From: Acanthaster planci | Lineage: Eukaryota; Echinodermata; Asteroidea; Valvatida; Acanthasteridae | Length of the DNA stretch: 64,000 bases | NCBI RefSeq assembly: GCF_001949145.1 | Contig: NW_019091385.1 | Coordinates: 2,660,885-2,724,884 of the forward strand | Reading direction: 5' to 3' | In this document: one piece after another, positions 22,458 through 62,306 of the stretch | Numbering within the stretch: the first letter of the stretch is position 1 | How the letters are laid out: every line of letters starts with the position of its first letter | Notes under the pieces: generated by a model | Seen by the model: only the letters and a program-made list of their open reading frames with translations | The model's database searches: none | Told to the model about the DNA's origin: nothing | Made by a program: the position numbers and the translations under genes

Positions 22458-25351
22458 TGACACTGTCTAAACATATGGCCATAAAAATAACTTTCTAATG
22501 TGAATATTTTGAAGTCTTTATATCCTTTGTGACCAGAATTTTACTTGAAATAAAAAAGAAATAAATTTTAAAAAAAATTTAAAATACGAGAAAGTTTATT
22601 ACTTCAAAACTGTGAAGTGGGGTTGGATCATGGAGGAAGGCTATACACCCGCGGTGATTGGTGAACGCTTTATCATGAAGAGTTTACATACGAAATTTTG
22701 CTTGAAAATCACCAGTTTGCCCAGTTAGTTTCCCATAAAGTTAGCCCATTAACTCCAACTTTACTTTAAAAACACACACATGAACCAGCTGCATGAGTGT
22801 AGTACAAGTCATGCATTGTTCCTCTAATTTCAAAATGCTGCATATATCTCCTTGGCTCCAACTTTCAAATTTCGTAAGCAAATAGGCATGAACTGGTTTT
22901 TATTTCATACACAGCTTTATTGCACTTGAAAACTACTGAAACACAGATACAAACCACGGGATGTTCTGCTGCTTCTGTACCAACTAACGAAACTATACTT
23001 ATAATTCTCTAAAGAGCTTTACAGTACCACTCACATTGAACACTTGCACAGCCTAAAATCAAGCACAAGTCCAAACCACTGATGCAAATTACGTGTACCA
23101 AAGTTACAGGTCTGGCAGTGATTGCGACATATAAAGTAAGTATGTACACCTTTGTCCATGGTCATTTGGAAAGTATTAAAATCAAGTAGGCTACATCATC
23201 ATTAGATAAAGTTTGTTCAAATTTAGCATTGTTCAAAGTTGGCACTGTGAGGGACTGGACGTGTCACTTTAGCCATTTTTGCAAACCGAATTCTGGAGAG
23301 CGCACTCCGATTATGGAATGATGACGTTTAGAAAGCTTCCAAATTTTGCAATCTTACAATAAACATGTTGGATGCCTATTAAAAAGATTATATGTGAGCA
23401 TGGATTCAATGTTTTTCTTGCCTTAGTGGTCTCTAAATGCAAAAGAGTGAATAAATCACCCTCAAAAGGGTGAATCCGAAAAACCACTCTAAAAAAAGGC
23501 CAATCTACAAAAGTGAAATTTCCTCTCTTCCAAGGAGCATAATAAGGCACAACTGAAAAAAAGTTGTCCCTTATATGGCTTTTCTCTTTGAGTGGTTTTC
23601 ACTTTCTGAGTGGATTTAAACAAGACTCACTCTTTTTGAGAGTAAGTTTCACTCTTGCCGTTGAGAGAACACAGCCCCTCAGCCCAATCACGCATCATTT
23701 TTTACGTAACTGTCTGACTTTACATGCATCATGCTTAGCAATCTGTGCAATGATGGAGGAACATCTACATCCAATAAATTACAAATACTTCTTTTTGTTA
23801 AAAGGAAGCAAAAGCGTGAATTTTTTCAGTACTTGCATAGCCCTCATCTCAACCCCCGGACCGTCATGACTATGACCTTCCTATAATCGGTGGGAAACCA
23901 AAATCCAACAAATCTTTGGCAAACTTGTTCAACATAGCAATCCAATAATTGTACTCAGTGTTCACGGTATCAAATTTCAAACGGTGAAGTGATTGTAGCT
24001 AAGGGTGCAGACAAAAGTGAATCTAATCCTTAGGTGATATACATATAAAATGCAACTGCTGAGTTAGAAATGGCCAATAAATATCAGAAGACGGCTATCA
24101 CTCAAAACCACGAGAACTGTCACTCCATTTCCCTGATGATAAAGGTTTAGGTATACATAATTGTAAGCGTAAATTAGAGAAAAAACGAAGTGTGAAAAAC
24201 AGCTGCAGAACAAGAGTACTTCATTTAAAATTTAAAAAAACATTAGCAAAGTGAACTCTTTTTTCCCGTGTGGATACAATTGGCTGAAAATTACTAAGAA
24301 CTGTTAAAAATGCAAACCATATGTTCTTTGTAATTTCAACATATTACTGAAATTAGACAAAAGAAACAAAACACATAATGATGCTCTTAATATTAAAAAC
24401 AATAAGGACAATGTTATTGAAATCAGCAATACGAAATTAAAAACCACTTATCCTTTTTCACATTAATTTTAATACATGTACATGTTGACTGCAGTCTTGA
24501 GACATGAAATTTATCACTTTACGTATACGTATATGAAAAATTATTCAGTTGAAGTTGAAACATATTTTGTAGCAGTTACTTAATGATATATACAGTGTTA
24601 GTCAAATTGCACATTTTTTTATAATTAAATTAACAAAGACCTTGCTGCTTTTGCACAGTTACATGTAAAATATTAACTACATTGAGGAAAATGTTTTACT
24701 TGGTCAAAATATTGCACAGTGCGCATTATGTGAAATACTGTTCTTGTTAAAGTTATTTATTAGATTTCTCCAATGATTGCCTTTTGGAGGAAAATATATT
24801 TCATTGAATAAAATGCCTAAAAAACACCTGAAGTCAAATTACAAAAATGTTTAGAACTTTGTGTTTTGGTATTGTTGTTAATGCTGTTTTCAATTGACTG
24901 TGAATATTATAAGTTAAAAAAAAACAGCAAGTTTCTCTAAATTAAATAACGTTGTTCTCCTTTCTGGGGGATGATTGATTTTTAATTATGAGCATTTTAT
25001 TTGATATATGAACGTTTGCAAATGGAATGCCTTAATTGAAATTCTGCTGTCAGCAAATAAAGCACAACTTTGATGCAAGGTCTGTAACACTTTTTGCAAA
25101 CATTCACACAATTTCATTACAAGACAGTATAAGCTTTGGTGGCAACGGGAGATGTTGCAAGATGTTCCATGCAAAAATGTGTTAATTTTTGGTATCTATT
25201 TCAATGATTTGTTACATGTTGATATTTTTGACATGGTGTTGCACAATCTCACTGCAAGGTTTTTAATGTCTCTTCCCCGAATTACCCCCAAATTATCCCT
25301 TGTATCCCTAAACTGAAAGTCATCATTTGGTGTTACCATGATGATACTTCT
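22458..25351 (-). other. DCLK 3' flank, probable 3'UTR in part
   Basis: No coding exon was found after the DCLK stop codon. Several minus-strand AATAAA hexamers occur (plus-strand tttatt near 22918, 24757 and 24998), so the poly(A) site cannot be chosen. Around 23440-23650 short CACTCT/AGAGTG strings recur in both orientations and may be an old inverted-repeat element. Confidence 0.35.
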
Positions 25352-52395
<27,044 letters not shown>

Positions 52396-52420
52396 GTTGA
52401 TGGATACTGCGGCCTCTTGA

Positions 52421-55400
52421 CTGGACAAAATGTAGCAAAAATGTAGCAAGTCACCTGGGCACATCAACAGAGAAGAATACTGCCATCAATTCTATGATCA
52501 AAATATCCATCGGTGCAGGTACAAGGCAAAAGGAAAGCCTTTTTAACAAACAGTCTCAAGTGTCATGTAGTAATCTAACATCCACTAACTATCAATAGTG
52601 AATGGAAAAACATGGTCAATGAAAAGAATCTACAGTACATTGTACTTCTTGAAAACGAAGTTCTTTGCAGACAAACACAATGTAAAATCAACATTTAACA
52701 GCGAAGACAAAAGGATGATTTCTTACCATGACGTAGTAAAATGGCAAAAACAGATTTTTTTAGCACTGCTCCAAAAGGTGAAACACAGATCAATCTTTTT
52801 AAAATGAAACATCACCTTTGCCCTATAAATAAAAACCCATGACTCTGTCTAATATTTACCCAAACCCCAACTCAACACACACACACCTGTTTGCTCACTT
52901 TTACCGGCCCAACCTCACCAGCACGAAAGAAAAATATCCGCATGTGCCACCGAGAAAATCTGCCTGCACCAGTCTGGTCCAATGTGATGACGAAATGGTT
53001 CAAGGAATCGCTGCGCCAAGCATCATAAACAGCCTCAGGTTTCCCTGTGTTCCGACTGACTCATGCGGGGACCAATATAACTGATGATGTAGTCCTCACA
53101 GCAGCGTGCATGCATCGGGACCTTACAGCGCAGACGCCGAGGAGACAATCTGACATAATTAAGCAATTCAGCTGCTTACACCGTGGGCCCAAGTGCATAA
53201 TGCGAGCTTGCATGTGATGGGAGGGGAGGGAGTGTGTGTGCTCACTGTCTCTGGACTGACATTGATCAATGGGAGAGCCTAATTGCATGCTTGCGTAATA
53301 TCCATGAGTCATGCTGTCTGTACAGGTCACAGGCTTTCTTGTGAGGATTTCTAACCATCTGATCTTGTTACAGACAGCCCAGCCATGATGAGATCTACAA
53401 TGTTCACATTCCTTCATTTGCACCCATACTGTTCCGCTGAAAGTGCTGCTTTCCTGCTCCTTATTTTAAATGTGAATTGTAATGTGAACTGTAATGGTTA
53501 GCACACAAATTCCATAGAATTTTGCGAGAAAACATCCCTGAAGCCACTCTAACACTATCTCCAGTAACTCTGTGAAATATTTTCATCAGTCCTCATGTTA
53601 AGAAATGATGTTAAGGCTACTGGGGATAATCCCAAACAAACATGTATGACATTCCAGCAAACCTTGGTATGGGCTTTACGGGATCAGACTTTAGTTCATA
53701 CTTAATTTTTTAACTGAGAAATGTTTTCTCCTGACCCAGTTCAATGGGTCAGCTCAAACCTACATCCAGTATGAAACTATTTGACTCTCAATATTTAATC
53801 CTGCTTATTTCAGCACTCAGGATTTCAAAGTCAGATCAAGGAGTTCAGAAACATCTGGTCAAATTTCAGCAATCTGAGGTCAAATTTCAGCAATCTGAAG
53901 ACAGATTTTACAGGTCACTGGAAGATCAATAGGACCCAGTTATTAGAATTGTTTTAGAAGATAGAAAAATAACATATGTGGTCCATATGTGTGTAGGAGA
54001 CGTTTGATAAGTGGACCTATGATGAATGGTTCATTTACATAGGGATCAAATTCTCAATCTGAATCACTGCGTGTATTGTATGAAGGCCAAGATCAATGAG
54101 AGGCAATAATACAATAGTGCGCCACCAAGAGTTTGCAACGCGTTGGCCAATCACAGTGCATGAAATTTGTCGACCCAATGTGCGTTTAGAAAGGGTCGAC
54201 AAATTTTGCGCGCTATGATTGGCCAACGTGTCGCAAACTCTTGGTGGCACACTATTGTGAATCACCCATATTCTACTAGAGTATCTGCATTGTTTCTGAC
54301 ACACTTTGATCACAACTAGGGGCAAATGGAGAAAACACAATGCTGACTAAACCAGATCTGTAAATAATGAAACCACTAGAAACCAACTAGTATATGCACA
54401 ATGCTAACTTTTTTTTGGGGGGGGGAGAACTCCATCACACACAAGTTCAAGGTTCTCTAATTTTTTATTACACTTGGTTGACAATGCAAGCAAACTACAG
54501 AGTATATGGAGGAATCCCCTAGCATGGTGTATTTTAACGTTTCCCTGGACTTTCCGTGTCAGTGCAAAGTTGAAAAACTTCCAATTCCTTCATTAAATAC
54601 TGAAGCTATATGTACATGTAAACGGATCTGAACCTTTGTAAAAGATTTCAGTGCCATGAAATTTAGCTGAAAATTTCAAAATGGTAGCATCCAAAAATTT
54701 GGCAGCAATTCAGCTAAGTGTTCTTTAATGTGGCACACTTGAACAAATTTAAGAAAATCCCGCATTTGACATTTAAGGATTCCTGTAAAGTTGGTAAATT
54801 CTGATAAATCATTATTACCTGTACCTCCACTCACATACCTAACTGCAGGTTTGTAAAGAAAATCATTTTCTTCTTTTTTGAGCACATTTTACATAATTAA
54901 TTGTGCACTTTGAAAAAGAAAAAATCATAAAATCAGGCTCATAGAATTTGGAACTTGGTAGCAGGTACAACTACATGTACGTATAAAAGGGAAAACTGAG
55001 AGATTGTTGACATTTCACTTTCTGTAAAATCTGAGGTAAAAACATTACTCTAGTAGGGCACCAAATGCAAAAATATCAAATTACACCACGTTAGGGGCAC
55101 TGAGCCCCGTCACAGTGCCATATATGCATTTTGTTCAACATATTTGCACCAGAAACACCAACCAGTTTATAGAATTGGTGCAAAGTCGGCAATTGGTTGG
55201 TAAATATTGTTTTCCAAGTGCAATATCACTGCGATCTACAGTGGGGGAACAACATTGCACACGGCTTGCTATGATCTACATGTACACGTTATAAATGTGC
55301 TTCCACATTTGCCTGGGAACACTGGTTGCCTCTTCCCCAACTAGCAAATGATCAACCATTCAATGACCCAAAACTCGGGCAATAATGTTACTTACTGGAG

Positions 55401-56417
55401 CCACACCACTAGATTTCGTCTGAGGTTGACTGACAAAACATGACTATCTGAGGCAAAGTAAAATTTAAAAAATTTGTTTCTCATCCCCTCTCGCTTCCTT
55501 TTTTGGACCCACGTGCATTTTATCCTTATTTTTTATTTACCACAATGTCTTTAAAGTTTAAAAAAATCCCTAACAATCCATGGGAAATGCACTTATATGA
55601 TTGTCCGTGCAAGTCCTTTGCTTCTCTGTTCAGACTCTCTTGGTAACTTTCTACATCACATACATTGTAGCTGGCTTAGCTACTGTTCGCTTCAGTGCTC
55701 CCATAGGCATGAGAGTCTGTACTATGGCTGCATGTTTAGGTGTACATTGTACTCAGTGGAAACAAAGGGTGGGGTGTAAACACAATTTATTTATCATACA
55801 AACATTTTGTTGAACCAAGGATTTCCCAAAATCTCAAATTTTGGCCAATGAGAAAAAATAAAAAGCACCGCCTCCTCTTACATGAGAAACCCCAACGAGA
55901 AACTTTGTTTTTTACTTGGCCTAATGGCTTGTCAAAGTCTTATGAAGGGGTGCCCTTCTTGGGATGCTACATTCTTCCTTTTATTTTTTTACTAAATAAA
56001 AATCACTATTTGTAGCACAGAGGTTAATTTTCCACATTGAACACATCAACGTACATACATTTGGAAAACAATAATTAGAACATTAAAAACATTAAAAAAC
56101 AATTCACTCGTTGGATCCTTTTAATTTTTTTTAATTATGGAGGAAGATGATATATTTTGTATCGACTGTCAACACTTTTATTAAGCAGCACTAATTTCAA
56201 AAGTGACTGAACAAATTTGAAAGCCCTTCCTCCATGCTTAAGCCGCACTAGGCCTACAAAGTAAAAGAATTTTTTCTTTTCAAAATGATCGAACTTTCCA
56301 TAGCCATCAATATTATATGGCAGGAAATACTGCAGAATAGTAATGTTCAGTCATGGGAAACATAATACTAATCCATGGATAGGCATCTCTATCACAGAAA
56401 CTGACTAAACAGTTTAC
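52421..56417 (-). other. DCLK: Putative DCLK 5'UTR intron
   Basis: A region of 4.0 kb between the candidate first exon and the coding exon 1 acceptor. It contains a 66-bp-arm hairpin (54111-54258) and a T/G homopolymer junction near 54410. No coding exon is supported. Confidence 0.4.
54111..54258. mobile_element. Foldback MITE, 66-bp arms, 16-nt loop
   Basis: The left arm 54111-54176 (acaatagtgcgccaccaaga ... aaatttgtcgaccc) and the reverse complement of 54193-54258 are equal in length and differ at 8 of 66 positions, all transitions, with no gap. The loop is 54177-54192. Clean borders in an A+T-rich flank indicate a foldback-type MITE. A duplication of the target site is not evident. If it lies in the DCLK 5'UTR intron, its RNA could form a long stem. 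Confidence 0.8.
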
Positions 56418-56850
56418 CTGAAATACCAAGTGTTGTTAGATACCAGTTCCCCCAAGTCACCGTGATCAGGGTGATCGCCTACACCCCCGTGCTGCTACCA
56501 CAAAAAGCACCAGCCAAGCAAACGATCCGGATGCTAGACCGATGTCGATGGTCAGCATCAAAACAATGCAGACTGGGCCTCTTCAACGGGCTCAGAATTC
56601 GGAGTGCCTTACTCTTTGCTCTAAACAAGCAAATCCTCCGGCCACCGGCTCTCCCGATAGTCGCGTGTGACATGCACAGCATTGGGGAATGTTTGCCCTA
56701 GTGACTAGTAATCGGTGCTCTGCAAGCTGACCGCAAATACGCACACAATCGTGAGGGTGCCAGACTACTGAATCACAGATTTAACACTGCGCACAGTTGC
56801 TTCTGATAAACGCGCGTGCTGCTCATTAGCATAACCATCACACATAGCAG
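56418..56850 (-). other. DCLK: Candidate DCLK first (noncoding) exon
   Basis: Starting about 30 bp downstream of a minus-strand TATAAAAG, the sequence is richer in CpG than its surroundings and ends in a good donor (TATTTCAG|GTAAAC, last exon base 56418). The next acceptor on this strand with a following exon is that of DCLK coding exon 1, 4 kb away. It contains several short upstream ATG frames (for example one from 56682). No transcript evidence; the start at 56850 is estimated from the TATA box. Confidence 0.45.
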
Positions 56851-56876
56851 GTGCATTGTCCGATCTGATTGGATGG

Positions 56877-56884
56877 CTTTTATA
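56877..56884 (-). promoter_or_regulatory. DCLK: TATA box, candidate DCLK promoter
   Basis: The minus strand reads TATAAAAG, preceded by GC-rich gcagcggcag, and followed by ccatccaatcag and the CpG-containing first-exon candidate. It would place initiation near 56850. Confidence 0.4.
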
Positions 56885-59601
56885 CTGCCGCTGCTAACCA
56901 TGTATGATAATGAATCTTAACTCTGCATGGCACGGTTCAGTTTCCACTTAAAAAAAAAATCAAAAATGCAGAGTGATCAACTGAAAACTGCAATACAAGG
57001 GATTTATCTTTAACTTTTCGGACGTGGAGTGGAACTGCATGGCTGTTTCTGAATTTTCTTTCCTATCCTCGGTGAGAATACAGAGAAACGAAACAAAAAA
57101 GAATTCATTTCAAATGTCATTTCCCCTCATGATCTGGACTACCCCTAAAAAATGCCATTTGCGTCTGCCTTGCAAATCTAGGGAGGAGATTGAAAAAGTG
57201 TGCCTGGTCCATTTCAAACCTCTGAAAAAAATGAGTAAAAAGCCTGTAAAATTCCCCAAAGTCTTCAGACTAGTTAAAGGGGGCGTGGACAGGCGAGCAA
57301 AATCTTGACGTGTGTTACCAATACATGCACAGTACGGGGGAGGGGGAGATCAGGCCCCCACCACACACTAATATCAGTTGCATCAGTATACAACTTTTCA
57401 CATAACATCTGAAACCTGAATCATCAACAATGCCTTTAGTTTACGCCTGATCGTGGAAGATGTGTCTCTCCTTGTCATTATTTATTGTTGATCATAGGAG
57501 TGCACTTTAATGCAGGATTTAGTTCTTCATGAGGGAAGTTCAAATAACAAAAGATATTACAACCTGTACATTTACCCATGTACAAGAAAATATGGGATTC
57601 TCAAGAAAGCAGTTGCATATTAATCAAAACTACTCTATTAAACAAATATAATTCCAGATTTTTAATACACACATACACAATTAAGCTCTCTTAAAAGAAT
57701 CAAAAGGTTCAAAATACACGTACATGTATTTATATTTACACAAACCTACGGTAAGCATGAAAGTTTTCAAAATATTCATTTTTACACCAAATCCTCTTCC
57801 AAAGTCCTTACTACTTTGAGAAGCAATACAACTTTCCTTGCAATTTAAAAATTGTTCATTAAAACCAAAACAGGTCATTCAAATTAAATACAGCTACTCC
57901 AAATTAAAACATTTTATATATGTCCTGGCATTTGGGGAAACAGCAGTAAAAGTCCAAACTAATACTGCCAATATACAGCACTGGTATCTTCCTTACTTAT
58001 GGTCTGCAATGGGGGGCTTAGGAACCAGATTATGCACAGGCTGTGTCCAAAGCACACTGTTTGGCTACTAGCCTTCATCAGCATTGTTCAGGTACAGACA
58101 CAATTCCAGGGAGCAATCCAACCAACTATAAATGCGCATGTATCTGTCAGTTCCAGAGGTGTGCATATGCCAAATGTCTTAGATGCTTAGGGTAAGTCAT
58201 TCAAGATAAAGCGAGACTTCCTTTGAATATATTAAAACAATATTACAAGAACACACCGACATCTGGTGTACATCACTCTTTTCAAGCACTTGCTTTTCAA
58301 CTCTGCATCTAACTTTTGATTACAATTTGGTTAAATATATTTTACACTCAGTTGTTAAAATAGCTTTCCCACAGTATTACTTTAATTCACTCAGTAATGT
58401 TGCTCATCCTCATTTAATATTTGTTAAGATTTAGGTCAGATTCTTAGGTCACATTGCTCTGCGTGATCGGACGATTCTGCATGAAACCTCCAACTTTAAC
58501 CTCCCCATTTGTCCCTATTTTGAAAAAATCTTTCACAACCGAAAATTAGAAAACGCGATTGGCTGATGGCAGAATTATTAACAAATAGTGCACAAAGATC
58601 GAGCCATTGCGCACAATGAGCGATTGCACTCAACATTTCATATGTTGCTGAACGAAAGTACACATACGACTAACACAACTAATAAACATGCAAGTAACAG
58701 TTCACAAGCAAAATTAAAATGTGAGTGCCCATTCAAAGTTTCTCTTTTTTGTGGACACTTTTGCTCCAAGCAATAATTCAATCAATGTTATCAAATAACA
58801 ACAAACCAAGTATAAGAAAATAAAAATTTTGCTACATACAGAACACCTTGTCAATTTACCTTCCACCTTTGTTTAAGGGGTGCTAAGATTGTGACTAGAA
58901 TTAATCCAAATTCATATTTCTCCATTTGAATAAAAAAGTTTCTCTCCAATGATTACTTTTTTTTTTAATTCAAAATACAGAAAGAAACAACCAGTCACAT
59001 AATTCCTCAAAGGGAGAAAAACGTGAAGCCTTCAAAAAATTTACATCAAATAATCCCCTCATACTCAAGAAAGAGAGTTTGCGATATTAACATGATTCAA
59101 TGCAATCATTTTTTACAGTTTACAAAGATGTTTATATCACATGCAAGGTTTCACACTGAGGGAAGACAGCCCAGCAGCAACATAAATTAATTCAGAGCGT
59201 TTACAAGAGAACAAAACCATTATGACACCTTTCAAGAAGAGTGAGCTAAAGACGGTTTTTGATATAAGCAATGGCTCTCACCAGCATGGGTGGCTTTGGG
59301 CCAAAACATTACATGAAATACTTTGTTGAATGCATCTACTGACTGTTCCCTGACGTGGTTAACTCCTTATAGAAAATTGTGAAAGGACAACTAAGTTTGA
59401 AGTACATTTGACTGGATGTAATTGTTGGTATTTGGTTTGCATTTTGTACCGATCATGCAAATCTTGGTTCAAGTGGAAAGCAAATAACTTACGAAATCAT
59501 GACACCTATGAACATAAATACACATAACTTCTTCCCCACAATACCTCCTGATCAAAGCACACTCTAATGAGGATACTGCAACAGAGAAAGGTCTGGACAC
59601 T
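56885..59601. other. Intergenic region, no gene recognised
   Basis: Short frames such as 57024-57308 (+) lack family resemblance and splice support. A+T-rich, with a purine/G tract near 57336. Confidence 0.45.
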
Positions 59602-60717
59602 TTTATTGCATGGGATCTGTCCTCAAATCATCGGTGGGTGCAATATTGTTTGTAGCATCAATTTTGGATTGGAATAGGTTTACGTTCAAGCTTCTCTGTA
59701 GCCATATATGCACACAAATGTCTATTTGCAAAGAATTAGGAAACTGCACAGTGATCTCATGCAATGAATATAGATTTCCACAAAAGCTGGATCCAAAACC
59801 AAACAGATATTTTCCCATTTTTAACATCTTGGCACTGGCATCAAAACTGCCCTCTTCAAATTCATGCACTAGGGAAAATACATGTACCAAGACAATCTTT
59901 CAGTTACATGATTTGGAAGAAATACGACAGAAACAGAACCTGATCACGAATTTCAGCAACAAATCCTGCTTTTGTCTGACCAAGAGTCAAACAAGGACAT
60001 GTTACATGTATGCGTCAAATTCCACACCAAACTGTCCGCAACCCCACAGCCTTCATGACAGAGGCCACATCTTAACAGATTTTGAACTGTGAGAGAGATT
60101 CCACATTTACCTGACATATATGTACCTATGCAGGGTTTCATCTTGGATTATAATATCTGCCCGTCCTTTCTCGTGCCATATTAAAAACTGCCTGTCGACT
60201 CCCAGCAACATTTTTGAAACGGACAGCCCCTTGGTGCTGTCTGAGCCCCTATTTCCATGCGTTGTTTAATGATAGCTGAAACGGATGGGGGGGTTGAAAC
60301 TTTTGAACACACCCATCCTAAATAGTTTTTGCCTGTCTCCGGGCCAGGAGGTTAAGAGAGACACTGCACCGATGAGAGGTGAATGAAAGCACAGTACGTA
60401 AACCTGCAGCACTGGTTTCAGCCAACAGTGGTAATTTTTGTCAACTGCATGCATACAAATCCACATGGGAGAAATGTGCGTATACATGTAAAAGGAACGG
60501 CCAGCAAGCCCTGACCAAGCAGCTGTTTGAACTTGAACTTTTTCACTGAATGATGAGGTTATAGTGTGCACAGAGACCACAATGGTTTCAAATCCCAACT
60601 GCAAGTACAACATTGATTGATCTGAACAGTTCACAATCCTGCAACCATTGGAGAATTCAGGACTGTTACAGTAAAGTTCCTCTTTGTAGCCAAGGAGTAT
60701 CACAAGTCCAATTTCTG
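59602..60717 (-). other. Probable 3'UTR of the coiled-coil gene, with AATAAA
   Basis: After the TGA at 60718 the minus strand stays noncoding until an AATAAA (plus tttatt, 59602-59607), a plausible poly(A) signal 1.1 kb downstream. Antisense frames at 59610-60092 and 60266-60703 have no recognisable features. Confidence 0.35.
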
Positions 60718-62306
60718 TCAGGACTCCAATTTCTCACAGGCACTGTCAGCCACTTTCTCCAAGCACTCCATCACTTCAGATTTGGACAAGAGCTCCTCCA
60801 CCTTCTCTGAGGAAATGTCACCCTCAACCGCTACCTGCATAGTGCCATCGGCACTGGCTTTGACAACGGCTAAAGGTATGATCTCCCCACTGTTGCAGGT
60901 GACACGGACCACGCCCCCTCTTGTTTCAATGGAGACTACACTCAGATTGGCTGGGTTGGCTGAGACGGGGGCTACAGCTGGACATGCAGCCTTGCTATCA
61001 GCTGCTCTGGATGGGTTGCTCTTGTAAGGGGATCCTTGGCGTTCTCCCGGGGCTTTGGATTGTTTGTCACCCAAGGATGGATTTATGCTGGGTTCCTCAT
61101 GGAGTACGAAACCAAAGTCATCCCCTTTACTGGTAGACGGCAAATCTGTCTGTGTGACTTCATCTTCTTTGTCTCTATCTAGATACACACAGGAACTATT
61201 CTCTGTCACGACACTGTTGTGCGTATCTTCTGACTGTACTTTTTCAATGTCTTTGGTGAGTTTCTTGAGATCAGACACATTACCCATCGGTTCATCTTCT
61301 GTTGATGACAAGACACTGATTTCGTCTTGAGGGGCAGTTTTGTTTACAACTGTTGTGGAGGCATCTCCACCTGAAGCCGATAATGACAAATGTGAGGCAT
61401 CACTGCTCCTGTTGAGAGATTCTGTCAATTTAAGGGTACTCTGGTCTGCATCATTAATAGCAATTTCCACTTCACTACTGGCTTTAGTTTGAACTCTGCT
61501 GCATGAAGTATCAACACTGCCTGTTTGATTACAGTGGTTTGCTGAGTGATCAGCAGGAGTTGGACTGCCAACTTCATTTGCAGGTAGACTAGTTCCACTG
61601 GAACTCTGAACAGGAAGAACTTCTGTTGTGTTACTGGGAGGGGAGTTTGAGTCAACTTGTTTCCTATACTCCATCAGTTTCTCTTCCGGATCTGGTGAAA
61701 CATTCCCCGAACTAACTTCCATCAGAAGGTCTACATCTGGCATGGGGATTGTCACCTCAGGGTCTGTTGATGGATTAGTCTTGTGGAGGTCAAAGGGCAG
61801 TGCGGTGAGGGCAACGGGGACTGGGTGCTTGGAGGGGACCCCAATGCAGTTCTCTTTGGAATTGGTGGCTGGTTTTGACTTCGGAACTACCCTCGCCACA
61901 GTGCTAGCTCCTGGGACGGTCTCTGGCAGGCCTGGATGGCGTGCCGGTGCCTGCCAACTTGACAAGGGGAGATCACTGTTCAGTGTCTGAGATAGGAGTT
62001 TATCACTGCTGACATCTGCTGTCAGCTCTTCTTTCTCACTGTTACACGGCTTGACCTTAGGTGCTTGCGACTGAAGACCCATCATCTGTTCATACTGCTC
62101 CCTCGTGATTCCTTCCTCGCAGTCTGCCCTGTCAGCATCGTCATCCGAGGTGTCCATGTCAACGGATTCAGAATCCTGAGAGGTGGTTTCACTCTGTGCC
62201 GTAGATGCCATGCCATCACTGCCATTATTCAGGTCTCCAATATAATCGGCGAAGTCACAGTCTTGTTGGCCAGTGATGGGTGAAGGGAAGTCCAAGATGT
62301 TCAAGT
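60718..62306 (-). CDS. Coiled-coil/disordered protein, last coding exon
   Basis: The acceptor tttaatcaccccag precedes AC at 62306; the stop TGA is at 60720-60718. It is a single 1589-nt exon whose length and unbroken frame make it certainly coding. It has no ATG at its beginning, so it is a continuation of an upstream exon. Acidic Ser/Thr-rich, ending EKVADSACEKLES. The opposite strand shows several frames that are shadows. Confidence 0.85.

Noticed and set aside
23440-23650. Recurring CACTCT/AGAGTG strings, possible inverted-repeat element
   Set aside because: Pairing is patchy and low in complexity; no borders could be drawn.
52396-52467. Upstream ATG extending the DCLK N-terminus by 24 codons
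   Set aside because: That stretch precedes the acceptor at 52421 and has no counterpart in DCLK proteins. The ATG at 52395 matches the family start and has better context.
57024-57308. 94-codon plus-strand frame with a Lys-rich end
   Set aside because: No homology recognised and no neighbouring exons with compatible splice sites.
59610-60092. 160-codon plus-strand frame
   Set aside because: It lies opposite the probable 3'UTR of the coiled-coil gene. Its Cys-rich translation shows no domain and there is no splice support.
62302-62304. TTG as the start of the 528-residue frame
   Set aside because: A splice acceptor lies immediately upstream and the phase joins to the exon at 63966-63855. 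It is an internal exon, not a start.
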